Shown here piece after piece: positions 1 through 9,254 of a DNA stretch of 64,000 bases. Position 1 is the first letter of the stretch, and each line of letters starts with the position of its first letter. The notes under the pieces are model-generated. The model had not been told where the DNA came from, ran no database searches, and saw nothing but the letters and a program-made list of their open reading frames with translations. The position numbers were made by a program, and so were the translations under genes. The DNA is from Chlamydomonas sphaeroides. Taxonomy: Eukaryota; Chlorophyta; Chlorophyceae; Chlamydomonadales; Chlamydomonadaceae. The stretch spans positions 20,562-84,561 of the forward strand of contig BDDC01000222.1 of NCBI GenBank assembly GCA_001662425.1. The letters are read 5' to 3'.

Positions 1-1
1 A

Positions 2-1108
2 TCGTCCATGCACGACGCCGGAAAGCTCTCGCGTGCTGAATTGAACCGGTGTCGAGATGATATCCGCATGATGGTGCGGGCATCGCGGTACGGCGTCGCG
101 TTCACGTCCGGAGCCACGGAAGCCAACAACCTAGCCATCCGGTCCGTTCTGCAGGGATGTCTGGGTGCAGGCGCAGAGGCAGACGAAGACAGAGTCACGG
201 TTCTGACGACCCCCATGGAACACCCCAGTGTGTACGAGACCCTGCAGAACATGGCGGCCGCCAGTTGCAACGGGCAACTGCGTGTGGTGACGGTGCCTGT
301 GCGCAGCGACAATGGACTCGTCGATATGGCCGAGTTGCAAGCCCTGCTCGAGTCGGAGCGCGTCGCCATGTTGTGTGTGTCCATGGCAAGCAGTGAGGTG
401 GGGACCATCCAGGATATTCGTGAAATCAGTGATCTGTGCAATTCCTACGACGTGCACTGTCACGTTGACATGACGCAGGTGTTTGGCAGGTACGCAGTCG
501 ACCTGGACAGACTCGGTGCCGACACGTACACGATGTCAGCGCACAAATTTCACGGCCCGCGAGGCACGGGCGCATTGTTCTACACGCTCGCGCGCCCGGC
601 GCCTACCGCCTGCACGACGGGTGGCAAACAAGAGGAAGGCATCCGAGGCGGCACCGAGAATCTGCCGGGCATTGTTGGTATGACGCTCGCGCTGCAGCGC
701 TGCACCCAGAACCTGCAGCAGCAGGATGGTGAGCGACGTATGTGGTCACTGTGCCAGGCGATTCGTGACTGCCTTGAAGAAGCGATCCCAACTGCTCGTT
801 TTGTGGCGGCTGATGCCCTGGCGGCGCACCAGTGCCTGTATCAGACCCTATTCGTGGTGCTGCCGTTTCCGGCGGTGCAGCTGGCGCAGCACATGTCCGC
901 GCAGCAGGTCTACGTTGGAGTGGGAGGGTGCGCATGTTCCCGGGGGCGTCACAATCAGGCGCTGGCCGCGCTGGGTCTCACCAGGGATGACGCGAACCAC
1001 GCTATCCGCATCTCATTGAGCCACCTAAACAAGGCAGAGGATGTCCAGCGGTTCAAAAAGTGCCTTTGGATTGCCCTGGCAAGGATGGCCGCTGAGATGG
1101 ATACTTAA
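2..1108 (+). CDS. Cysteine desulfurase (NifS/IscS-like), 5' end outside window
   Basis: PLP-dependent class V aminotransferase that takes sulfur from L-cysteine for Fe-S cluster or thio-cofactor synthesis. Seen: an SSMHDAG stretch at the very left edge matching the N-terminal NPSSxHxxG signature, so the real start lies upstream; FTSGATEANN; the PLP-lysine motif SAHKFHG (Lys codon 545-547); GGKQEEG followed by RGGTEN; and a catalytic-loop cysteine in GGCACS (codon 935-937) with ALGL after it. All key residues appear intact, so it should be an active enzyme. No scaffold (IscU-like) gene is visible in the window, so the sulfur acceptor is unknown. The next gene starts 33 bases downstream on the same strand. 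Family assignment is firm; the physiological role in a virus is inference. Confidence 0.93.
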   Translation, partial: SSMHDAGKLSRAELNRCRDDIRMMVRASRYGVAFTSGATEANNLAIRSVLQGCLGAGAEADEDRVTVLTTPMEHPSVYETLQNMAAASCNGQLRVVTVPVRSDNGLVDMAELQALLESERVAMLCVSMASSEVGTIQDIREISDLCNSYDVHCHVDMTQVFGRYAVDLDRLGADTYTMSAHKFHGPRGTGALFYTLARPAPTACTTGGKQEEGIRGGTENLPGIVGMTLALQRCTQNLQQQDGERRMWSLCQAIRDCLEEAIPTARFVAADALAAHQCLYQTLFVVLPFPAVQLAQHMSAQQVYVGVGGCACSRGRHNQALAALGLTRDDANHAIRISLSHLNKAEDVQRFKKCLWIALARMAAEMDT

Positions 1109-1141
1109 AGGGCTTTTCCATGTGCAAGACGTACGTACAAG

Positions 1142-1768
1142 ATGATGGACAACATGCGGCGCGCGCTTTTCAGCGTGCTGGAGGCCTATGTCAGCGACTT
1201 TGCCGAAACCCTGGTACATCAGCAGGTCCTGCTGGACCAAGCAAGCACGATCATTGTTGCACCGGATTCAACAACACGTGGTCTGTTGACCAGTTGGATA
1301 ACGATCAAGAAAGAGGTCAAGACGTCAAATGTCGACGTCGATGTCGATGATGTCTTCACGCTGCTCCGCAAGGGTCGCGAGCGATACCTGCATGGAAGCA
1401 ATGACGAGTACATCCTGCTTACAGACTCGATATTCCCATGCTGCCTGTCACTTGTGACCGCAAATGATCATGATGCCGACGTGATCGAAGTGCGCGTAAA
1501 GTTCCTGTATGCGGCGGAGTTCCAGCGGATCGTAGCGTCCGCGCCGCAGCTCCGTGCTGACATTGTGTTGCCAGCGACGACCGCGACGAACACCGTCACA
1601 CGAGTGTCGGTGACCCTGCCAGCGTCCATGTTTGTGGATGGGACGTGCGGTCGCGAGTATTCGCTAGTGATCCTGCAGGCCCCGGATGGCTCGATTGATT
1701 GGTCGGTGCTAGTGTACCAGGTGCACGAGCATTGTGCTCGACGCATGCTGTTCGGAATCCTCTTGTGA
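1142..1768 (+). CDS. Hypothetical protein, 208 aa
   Basis: Not recognised. Soluble-looking protein with a helical N-terminus (MDNMRRALFSVLEAYVSDFAE), an acidic VDVDVDD patch near residue 65 and a beta-rich C-terminal half. It starts at an ATG (a second in-frame ATG follows at 1145) and is preceded by an AT-rich CTTAAAGGG stretch about 35 bases upstream. It lies close behind the cysteine desulfurase on the same strand. Codon use and the absence of a competing long frame make it likely to be real; no function is proposed. Confidence 0.7.
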   Translation: MMDNMRRALFSVLEAYVSDFAETLVHQQVLLDQASTIIVAPDSTTRGLLTSWITIKKEVKTSNVDVDVDDVFTLLRKGRERYLHGSNDEYILLTDSIFPCCLSLVTANDHDADVIEVRVKFLYAAEFQRIVASAPQLRADIVLPATTATNTVTRVSVTLPASMFVDGTCGREYSLVILQAPDGSIDWSVLVYQVHEHCARRMLFGILL

Positions 1769-1775
1769 GGGCAAA

Positions 1776-1783
1776 AAAATTGA
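1776..1783 (+). promoter_or_regulatory. AAAATTGA octamer
   Basis: Exact match to AAAATTGA, the early-promoter element known from mimivirus, located 62 bases before the ATG at 1845. It is a single exact occurrence that I noticed in an otherwise GC-rich sequence, so a chance match is possible. Confidence 0.3.
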
Positions 1784-1844
1784 ATCCAGCAGTACTCTTT
1801 AAGACACCCGTTTAAAAGCCTAACTTGTGAGGAAAAAAAAGAAA

Positions 1845-3239
1845 ATGCTGTCCGATATTCCATACGACCTTCTCAGGCTGGTGGCAGATGTGCTGGCGAT
1901 GGATGACGACAGCTTCAACGACGTTGCCTGCAACTTTCGCCTTGTATGCAAGGCCACCGCGGCAGCTCTTGGAGCACCCGAGGAGGCGCACTGTAACAAC
2001 CACCGACCCATGCAAGCCTTCATGAAGAGCCCCCCAGGGACAGGACAGGACCGGGACAGGAAGCGGATGCTCGCCGTCAAGGTCACAGTTCCGACTAAAG
2101 TCAAGGCCATTCCCGAGGTCAAGGAAGTAATCACAAAGCAGGCAAAGAAGGCAAAGAAGCAGAAAGCCGTCCTCACCAAGGGATATGTCAAGGTTGCCTT
2201 GTTCCACTCCATCACCGAGCAGAGTCTGCTGGCGTCATGGGGGCAGGTAGAGGCGGTATTCCGAGTCCTCTCGGAGGGCCAGTTTGATGATTTCCTCATC
2301 CGCGCTGTGAAAACCTACAGCGTGGCCTGCATTGAGGCGCTGCTGCGCATCCGCAATGAGACCTTGTCGGACTTGGCGTTGAATGTGTGCACTGCCGCAG
2401 TCAAGGCTGCCAACATCCCCGTCGTGACGGCTATCGTCCGCGATGACGCTAGAGATGTCATGAGATTCCTGATAACCGCTGGCGAGGAACGTGACCTGGA
2501 CACCATGAAAGAGATATGGCTGCTGGCCAGGGTGCACGCCCCACAACCTGATAGGCACCAGTACCTCTACTGGCTGCTGATCTCAGTACTGATCAACTTT
2601 GACCTGCCAACGTGCATCATGGTCGTGACGTCGTGGCTGGACGCGCAGGAGGTGTACGACCTCAAGCATCCGACCCAGGAGGAGATGGATGACGTCAACG
2701 AGGTCATGGAGTACCTGGCGTCCCTGGGGCCTGACAAGCAAGACACCGTCGCCTGGGTACTGCAGTACATTGACGAGGTCCCCCTCGATGCAGTGAAACA
2801 TCTTTACCACCATGTCGTGCGGAAAGCGGAAGGCTCGCTGGAGTATGTCCAGTGGCTCCGCGCCGCTGGCTACAAGGTGCCCTTCTGCGCCATTGGCGCC
2901 GCTGCAGACGCCAGCAATGAGCAGGTGGTGGACTACATGCTCCGGCCCGACGTCATCCAGGAGTGGTTCATAGACGACGCCTCGATATTCATCACGGTCA
3001 CGTTTGCATTCTGGAACATCGATGGCGAGGATGGCATTGTCCGGCTGCTGGACGCGCTCTCATCCCCTCAGGTAGGCCTGCACAGTGTCATCACTGCCCC
3101 CCACTATGTCACCATGCTCTATGACGAGTGGGCTGACGAGGACCTGGTCGTGGACTGGCTCGTGAAGTCCCTGATGACCATTGACGTTGGAGGCCTGTCC
3201 TACCCGCAGGAACTCCTCGCCATGATCAGCAAGGAATGA
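1845..3239 (+). CDS. F-box protein with helical repeat body
   Basis: 464 aa if the ATG at 1845 is used; an in-frame GTG at 1827 would add six basic residues, but the ATG puts the F-box-like segment (LSDIPYDLLRLVADVL, then a CNFRLVCKAT stretch) at the N-terminus, as usual for viral F-box proteins. The rest looks like a helical solenoid of degenerate ankyrin-like units (for example IEALLRIRNE and VAYxx-type helices), with an Arg/Lys-rich loop (residues about 70-110). Known role of the class: adaptors that recruit targets to a host SCF ubiquitin ligase through SKP1. Role here is inference. A CTTTAAGACACCCG stretch and an A-rich leader precede the ATG. Confidence 0.65.
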   Translation: MLSDIPYDLLRLVADVLAMDDDSFNDVACNFRLVCKATAAALGAPEEAHCNNHRPMQAFMKSPPGTGQDRDRKRMLAVKVTVPTKVKAIPEVKEVITKQAKKAKKQKAVLTKGYVKVALFHSITEQSLLASWGQVEAVFRVLSEGQFDDFLIRAVKTYSVACIEALLRIRNETLSDLALNVCTAAVKAANIPVVTAIVRDDARDVMRFLITAGEERDLDTMKEIWLLARVHAPQPDRHQYLYWLLISVLINFDLPTCIMVVTSWLDAQEVYDLKHPTQEEMDDVNEVMEYLASLGPDKQDTVAWVLQYIDEVPLDAVKHLYHHVVRKAEGSLEYVQWLRAAGYKVPFCAIGAAADASNEQVVDYMLRPDVIQEWFIDDASIFITVTFAFWNIDGEDGIVRLLDALSSPQVGLHSVITAPHYVTMLYDEWADEDLVVDWLVKSLMTIDVGGLSYPQELLAMISKE

Positions 3240-3331
3240 CTCCTCGCCATGATCAACAAATCAAGTCGAGTCAAAATCATGAAATCAAGCTTTTTTCTTT
3301 GCGGGGGTTTCACCGACAAAACCCTACAACT

Positions 3332-3745
3332 TTATCCACTTGACAGAGAGTAACGTGCTGCGGCGACACACGCTCCAAAGAGCAGGCCGCCCCAAACGAC
3401 GTCGAGCAGCGCAGCGTGCCATGGAAATTTATCAAAGATCGCGAGGACGGTGAAGGCGTACGTCCCATAGAGGACCGCGCCCCATGCGACCCCGATGCCG
3501 ACGGCATAGGAATTGCTGTGTTCCCACGTTCCCGCGATGATGAGCAGCAGCGCTGCCGCCATTGCGGCGTATGCTAGGACTGCGCCCGGCAGTCGTATCC
3601 GCATCGGGCGGCCATTCTGCACATTCATGACGGCGCCCGCGTACACCGTGCGCATGAAGGCCATGATCCAGATGGCATCGAGTATCAGCATGACGCCTCC
3701 TGCAATGGACCATCGAATGAACAGCTTCTTGACATCTGTTGGCAT
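3332..3745 (-). CDS. DUF2177-like membrane protein
   Basis: 137 aa, with four predicted membrane helices (around residues 12-31, 56-73, 79-100 and 110-130). The short first helix with LDAIWI and the closing LLDVVWGGLLFG resemble the DUF2177 family of small bacterial and algal membrane proteins of unknown function. It is convergent with the F-box gene and divergent from the DNA polymerase, whose ATG is 193 bases away. Family assignment rests on motif resemblance only. Confidence 0.7.
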   Translation of the reverse strand: MPTDVKKLFIRWSIAGGVMLILDAIWIMAFMRTVYAGAVMNVQNGRPMRIRLPGAVLAYAAMAAALLLIIAGTWEHSNSYAVGIGVAWGAVLYGTYAFTVLAIFDKFPWHAALLDVVWGGLLFGACVAAARYSLSSG

Positions 3746-3938
3746 GTTTTGTACTTCTCCCTTCTCCCTCTAGACAGATACTAGATATTCCGGTCCGCGG
3801 CGAGCCCCGCTTTTCAGGGTCGCCTTTTTGGCCCAGCCCTCTAGGCGCATCCTTTCTGTGTTGGCACCTCGAAGACCCATGACATAAAGACAGGCGAGCT
3901 GAGAAGAGCTTCGACAAGAGCAAGCAATTAGGAACACG

Positions 3939-6900
3939 ATGTCGACCCCGGCATGGACGACGCGTGCGGATCTTCTGCAGGAATGTCTCCTGGTCCCGAA
4001 TAGTGCGAGTTGCAGCACTAATGGGCCAGCACTAGAGTTCCAGGCCATCGCATGGTCGGCTGGGGACGAGGAGGTCGATGACGACGATGACGATGAAGAC
4101 GGCGGTGAAGACGGCGATGACGATGACGATGATAACGGCGATGGCGGCAAGCGCAACCAGGACAGGAAGGCCTATGTGATCCGAGCGTTCGGCGCACAGC
4201 TCAACGGTCAATCGACGGCGCTCGAGATTCGAGAATTCCGGCCGCATTTTTACGTGAAGCTCCCCGCCAACACGTTCACGCCGGGCCAGCAGCGCGCGCT
4301 CAAGGAGTACCTGCTCAGCAACAGCAAGTACCTGGGCGTGCTGTCGGTGACGCCCCTGATGAAGAAGGATTTCATGGGGTTCCGCAACCAGCAGCAGGAG
4401 CGCTTCCTGCGCGTGGACTTCAAGTCGCTGCGCGGCATGCGGATCATGGCGGACAAGCTGCGCAAGGGCTTTGAGACCCGGGGTCTCTGCGTGCGCGCCG
4501 GCGATATGAAGCTTTACGAGAACAACCTGGAGCCGCTGCTGCGCTTCATGCACATCCGGGACGTGCAGCCCAGCGGCTGGATCCGCGTGCCCCGGCGGTA
4601 TCTGCAGACCATCACAAGCACGACGAGTTGCCGCATGGCGTACACAACGTCCTGGAACCACGTGGAAGCCCTGCGCGACCGGCACGACAGCGCGCCCTTT
4701 GTGGTGGCCAGCTTTGATATCGAGTGCAACAGCAGCCACGGCGACTTCCCCACACCCACCAAGGACTACCAGCGCCTGATGATGGAACTGCTCCAGGTGG
4801 CCAAGGCGTGTCACGCGGCACGCCTCAGCGAGTACGACGCCAAGCGCGTCCTGTTCAACAGTGTCGCGTACGCCATCTCCATGCCGCTCACGCCGGCCGC
4901 CGCACCAGCCAAGGTCGACATTGCCGGCATGGTGTCCAAGGTGCACCTCAAGGATGCTCGCTCGATCGCAGTCGTCACCCGCTCGACGGTGGACATGCTG
5001 GTGGATGACCTGTACACGACACTGGTTGCACCGCGTCGGCCGGCTGGCTGCGAAGCTGCTGCGCTCGATGCGCTCAATGCGATGCTGCCTCCGGTGGCTG
5101 GCGATGAGATCATCCAGATTGGTGTCACGTTCGGCCTCTACGGAAAACACACGGCACACACGGGCACCCTGCCAGCGGCTTTCCGGCACATCTTTGCGCT
5201 GGGCACCTGTGCGCCCGTCGACAACGCCATCGTGCACCCGTGCACCACGGAGCGCGAGCTCCTCCTGAAATTTGCTGCGTTCGTGAATGGCACCGACCCC
5301 GACGTCCTCGTGGGCTACAACATCATGGGCTTCGACATGCCCTACATACACGACCGAGCCAAGGAGCTCCGCTGCGACCGCGAGGTGTTGGCGGCGCTGT
5401 CCCGGCTCAAGCGCGTGCCAGCCAGCTACCGAGAGAGCAACCTGTCGTCGTCCGCGCTGGGGGACAACGTGCTCAAGCTCATCGACATGCCCGGGCGCGT
5501 CCTGATCGACCTCATGAAGGTCGTGCAGCGTGACCACAAGCTCGACTCCTACAAGCTGGACGCGGTGGCCGAGCATTTCACAGGCCAGCGCAAGCACGAC
5601 GTGTCGCCCAACGACATATTCCGGCTGCAGCGCGGCAACGAGGTCGACCGCGCAGTCATCGCAGCATACTGCGTCCAGGACTGCGAGCTCGTGCTCCGCC
5701 TCGTGTGGCGCCTAGAAGTCATGGCCAACAACATCGGCATGGCCAACGTGTGCACCGTGCCGCTCTCGTACATCTTCATGCGCGGCCAGGGTATCAAGAT
5801 CTTCTCGCTCGTCGCCAAGCAGTGCAAGCTGGATGGCTTCCTCATTCCCGCGCAGCAGCGCATGGTGCAGCAGCACAGCGGCGTCGACGGTGCCGAGGAG
5901 GACGGCTACGAGGGCGCCATCGTCCTGCCGCCGCAGCCGGGGATCTACATGGAACCCGTCAGCGTCCTGGACTATGCGTCGCTCTATCCCAGCAGCATGA
6001 TCAGCGAGAACCTGTCGCACGACTCGATCGTCCTCGACCCCGCGTACGCCAACGTGCCGGGCGTCGAGTACCAGGACATTTCGTACGACATCTATGAGGG
6101 CACCGGCGCCGCGCGCGTGCGCGTGGGCGAGCGCGTGTGTCGCTTTGCCCAGAACGTGGGCGGACAGAAGGCGGTCATCCCGCGCATCCTGCAGAACCTG
6201 CTCGCGCAGCGAAAAGCCACGCGCAAAATGATCGAACACAAGCGGATGACGCTCGAGGACGGCACCGTGGTCGTGGGCCCCCTGGACCGCAGCGGCTCCT
6301 TCATCACCGACGCTGCGACGGGGCAGACGTTCCCGGTCCACGGTGAACAACCGCACGACGCGTACGACGAGTTTCAGAAGGCCGTGCTGGACGGCCTGCA
6401 GCTGGCCTACAAGATTACGGCCAATTCTCTGTACGGCGCCCTGGGTGCCCGGACCAACCCGCTCTACCTCAAGGACATTGCGGCGTGTACCACAGCAACC
6501 GGGCGCGCCATGATCCTAAAGGCCAAGGCGTTTGTGCAGCGTGAGTTCGGGGCCAAGGTCATCTACGGCGACAGCGTCACCGGCTACACGCCCGTCCTGG
6601 TCCGCATCCAGCACAAGGTCCGGTATTGCACGATCGAAAAGCTGCCGGGCCTGCTGGGCGGCGGCGAGTGGGTGCCCGTCGTGCCGGCCGAGCCTGCGGC
6701 TCATCATGAGAAACCCAAAGAAGCCCTGGACCTGACGCACCACCACGTGGAGACGTGGACCGAGAGCGGCTGGACACGCCTGCGCCGCATCATCCGGCAC
6801 GCGTTGCCGCCCGGCAAGCGCATCCTGCGGATCACAACACCGACGGGCGTTGTTGACGCTACCGACGACCACTCGCTGCTGGCGCCCAACGGCGACCCCA

Positions 6901-8570
6901 TCACGCCCCGAAACCTCCACATCGGCACACCGCTCATGCACGCACCGCTGCCGCTGGATGAATGGCGGCGCATGGCGCAGACGGCGGCGCGGACGACCAC
7001 ACCCGAGCGCGCGCGTATTCTGGGCATCTTTGTGGCGTGCCGCGCCATGGCCTTTTCGCAGCGCGGGTTCATCTGGACCGCGAGCAAGAGCATTGGGTCC
7101 TACTTCATGGACCTGTGCAACAAGGAGTTTGGCGGCTTCACGTGGACGATGACCACCAGCCCCGAGGACGGCATCACCGTCGTAAAACCCGAGGGCGTCC
7201 CCGGTCACATCCTGTACTCCACGCTCCTGCAGACGTGCTGCTGCGGCGGCTCGGCCGACGAGCCGATGGTGCCGGACGACGTGCTCTGCAGTAACAGCAT
7301 CCATGTGCACATGGCATTCATCGAGGGCTTTCGCATGGGCAACCCCATGTGTCTCATCTTCACGCACCTACTCGGTGCGACCCTGTTTGTGCTGCTCCAA
7401 TTTATGATCGAGGCGCACGGCGACAGCGGCGCGACGGATGTGCGAGTGGCCGGAAGCATGCCCAACATCAACCTGGTGACCTCGCCGTCTTCGACTCCGT
7501 CGACTGAAGACTCCACGAGCGTCATGTCGATGGTGGACATCACAGATGCGCTCCGGTCCAAAGGAGACCCAACGCTGCTCATGGTCTATGACCTGACCAC
7601 CGACAACCACCACTTTGCGGCGGGCGTCGGTCAGATGGTCGTCCACAACACGGACTCCATCTTTTGCGTCTTCAACAATGTCGACCCCGAGAGCGGCAGC
7701 AAGCTCGAGGGCAGGGCGGCACTGCAACACTCCATCGAGACCGGCTCGCGCGCGTCGGCGGCCATCAAGCCGCACCTCAAGCCGCCGCACGACCTCGAGT
7801 ACGAAAAGACGTTTTACCCGTTCATCATCCTCTCCAAGAAGCGCTACGTCGGCAACCTGTACGAGAGGGATGTTGACAAGTACAAGCAGAAGAGCATGGG
7901 CATCGTGCTCAAACGGCGCGACAACGCGCAGATCGTCAAGCACATTTATGGCGGCGTCATCGACATCATCTTGAACCGCCAGGATGTACCGACGTCGGTC
8001 AAGTTTCTAGAGACGTCCCTGGACGACCTGACCCACGGCCGGACACCCATCGAGGACCTGGTCATCACCAAGAGCCTGCGCGCGGCTTACAAGGACCCCG
8101 AGCGCATCGCACATCACGTGCTGGCGCAGCGCATGGGCGACCGCGACCCGGGCAACAAGCCGCAGGCCAACGACCGCATCCCCTTTGTCTACATCGTGGC
8201 GCCCAAGGCAACGCTGCAGGGCAACCGGATCGAGCACCCGGCCTACGTCCGTGAAAAGCAATTGCGCATCGACTACCAGTTCTACATTGAGCACCAGATC
8301 ATGAAGCCGCTGACCCAGCTGTTCGAGCTGGTGCTCGAGCGACTCGCGGGGTACAGCAAGCCAGACGACTACTGGAAAGAAGAGTTGAAGCGGTTGAGCA
8401 AACTGCTAGGAGGCGACATGGTCAAGGTCGCGGACAAGGTGACGGCGCTGCGGGAGCGGGAGGTGCAGCGCATCCTCTTTGATCCGGTCCTACGTGAGCT
8501 GGACCTGCAGAGCAAGGGAATCCAAAAGATCACCAAGTTTTTCAGTCCGAGTTCCAGAGTTCAAATTTAG
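3939..8570 (+). CDS. polB: DNA polymerase family B with in-frame intein
   Basis: 1543 aa precursor, 1184 aa after protein splicing. Replicative polymerase with 3'-5' exonuclease. Seen: an acidic Asp/Glu-rich insertion (residues about 42-70); Exo I FDIEC (259), Exo II GYNIMGFD (459), Exo III YCVQDC (577); motif A DYASLYPS (678); motif B KITANSLYG (825); motif C YGD-TDS interrupted after residue 878 by a 359-residue intein; KKRYVG (1300). The C-terminus ends IQKITKFF plus eight residues, a PIP-box-like clamp-binding motif with Ile instead of the usual Gln at its first position. All catalytic acids are present. Start: the first ATG of the frame, with a 193-base spacer shared with the divergent DUF2177 gene. 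Confidence 0.98.
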   Translation: MSTPAWTTRADLLQECLLVPNSASCSTNGPALEFQAIAWSAGDEEVDDDDDDEDGGEDGDDDDDDNGDGGKRNQDRKAYVIRAFGAQLNGQSTALEIREFRPHFYVKLPANTFTPGQQRALKEYLLSNSKYLGVLSVTPLMKKDFMGFRNQQQERFLRVDFKSLRGMRIMADKLRKGFETRGLCVRAGDMKLYENNLEPLLRFMHIRDVQPSGWIRVPRRYLQTITSTTSCRMAYTTSWNHVEALRDRHDSAPFVVASFDIECNSSHGDFPTPTKDYQRLMMELLQVAKACHAARLSEYDAKRVLFNSVAYAISMPLTPAAAPAKVDIAGMVSKVHLKDARSIAVVTRSTVDMLVDDLYTTLVAPRRPAGCEAAALDALNAMLPPVAGDEIIQIGVTFGLYGKHTAHTGTLPAAFRHIFALGTCAPVDNAIVHPCTTERELLLKFAAFVNGTDPDVLVGYNIMGFDMPYIHDRAKELRCDREVLAALSRLKRVPASYRESNLSSSALGDNVLKLIDMPGRVLIDLMKVVQRDHKLDSYKLDAVAEHFTGQRKHDVSPNDIFRLQRGNEVDRAVIAAYCVQDCELVLRLVWRLEVMANNIGMANVCTVPLSYIFMRGQGIKIFSLVAKQCKLDGFLIPAQQRMVQQHSGVDGAEEDGYEGAIVLPPQPGIYMEPVSVLDYASLYPSSMISENLSHDSIVLDPAYANVPGVEYQDISYDIYEGTGAARVRVGERVCRFAQNVGGQKAVIPRILQNLLAQRKATRKMIEHKRMTLEDGTVVVGPLDRSGSFITDAATGQTFPVHGEQPHDAYDEFQKAVLDGLQLAYKITANSLYGALGARTNPLYLKDIAACTTATGRAMILKAKAFVQREFGAKVIYGDSVTGYTPVLVRIQHKVRYCTIEKLPGLLGGGEWVPVVPAEPAAHHEKPKEALDLTHHHVETWTESGWTRLRRIIRHALPPGKRILRITTPTGVVDATDDHSLLAPNGDPITPRNLHIGTPLMHAPLPLDEWRRMAQTAARTTTPERARILGIFVACRAMAFSQRGFIWTASKSIGSYFMDLCNKEFGGFTWTMTTSPEDGITVVKPEGVPGHILYSTLLQTCCCGGSADEPMVPDDVLCSNSIHVHMAFIEGFRMGNPMCLIFTHLLGATLFVLLQFMIEAHGDSGATDVRVAGSMPNINLVTSPSSTPSTEDSTSVMSMVDITDALRSKGDPTLLMVYDLTTDNHHFAAGVGQMVVHNTDSIFCVFNNVDPESGSKLEGRAALQHSIETGSRASAAIKPHLKPPHDLEYEKTFYPFIILSKKRYVGNLYERDVDKYKQKSMGIVLKRRDNAQIVKHIYGGVIDIILNRQDVPTSVKFLETSLDDLTHGRTPIEDLVITKSLRAAYKDPERIAHHVLAQRMGDRDPGNKPQANDRIPFVYIVAPKATLQGNRIEHPAYVREKQLRIDYQFYIEHQIMKPLTQLFELVLERLAGYSKPDDYWKEELKRLSKLLGGDMVKVADKVTALREREVQRILFDPVLRELDLQSKGIQKITKFFSPSSRVQI
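6573..7649 (+). mobile_element. Intein in polB motif C (YGD/TDS site)
   Basis: Residues 879-1237 of the polymerase. It begins with Ser (SVTGYTPVLVR, block A), has a block B-like DATDDHSLL, and ends with a block F/G-like YDLTTDNHHF and terminal MVVHN, followed by Thr as the +1 extein residue: a complete splicing set of the Ser1/His-Asn/Thr type. The same insertion point is used by inteins in other large algal and amoebal virus polymerases. The centre looks like a LAGLIDADG endonuclease that has lost its acidic catalytic motif (LGIFVACRA and FIEGFRMGN where active enzymes carry an acidic ADG-like turn), so homing is probably dead while splicing is kept. Confidence 0.93.
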
Positions 8571-8782
8571 TCTTCTTCTTGAGGTGTGTGAAAAGGAGAC
8601 GCTCCTCGATCCTCGAGTGTAACTCGACGACCAAGGACTCGTACGAAATGTACAAGCAATCCTAGATGACCTTCATTGACATTCCTCGAGAAACATGTCC
8701 AGAGATGAGAAGTACGACAGAGATGATGCGATGCAGGAGTTCTATACATGCGCCCCAATGTCACTAGCAATAATGTCATTTC

Positions 8783-9244
8783 ATGGTACAAAACAGCGTC
8801 TTCACATGGCGTCCCGAAGACTACGCCAAGGTGAAGGATGCGATCCTGACGTACATCAAGCATGCACACCTCAAACGAGGGTACTTCGCAAATGCCTACA
8901 ACCTGACCTTTGACTTCAAAGATAAATGTTTGGTTCCGTGGCACACCTTTATCAACACGGAAGTGGTGGACGCCGTCGCCAGTGCATCAGCCTCATCGGG
9001 TCGGCCCGTGGACTGGTACATTGACAAATTGGCGAACGTCATGCCGTCGTATGAGAAGTACATCCGATCGTCTTTCGCGCGCGTGTTCGCAATGCGACGG
9101 ATGCAAGTCAAGAGAGCGACGTTGAGTGTGGCGATCATCATGAACAAGAGCCGCGTGACGCATCGCCTACCGCCGGAGATCATCCAGCGCATCGTGTTGG
9201 CTTCACTGGCTGATGAACATGATGTGCATAAGGAACAAACCTGA
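8783..9244 (+). CDS. Hypothetical protein, 153 aa, F-box-like tail
   Basis: Not recognised. The C-terminal end carries HRLPPEIIQRIVLASL, which resembles the first half of an F-box, but there is no room for the second half. The N-terminal two thirds contain aromatic and basic residues without a known motif. The preceding 212 bases after polB contain no convincing gene. It converges on the WLM protease gene with a 10-base gap. Confidence 0.6.
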   Translation: MVQNSVFTWRPEDYAKVKDAILTYIKHAHLKRGYFANAYNLTFDFKDKCLVPWHTFINTEVVDAVASASASSGRPVDWYIDKLANVMPSYEKYIRSSFARVFAMRRMQVKRATLSVAIIMNKSRVTHRLPPEIIQRIVLASLADEHDVHKEQT

Positions 9245-9254
9245 GAAGAAGATC

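Noticed and set aside
4032..5597. 521-codon minus-strand open frame
   Set aside because: Lies fully antisense to polB, rich in Val/His/Leu/Gln as expected for the complement of GC3-biased codons; polB motifs are unmistakable.
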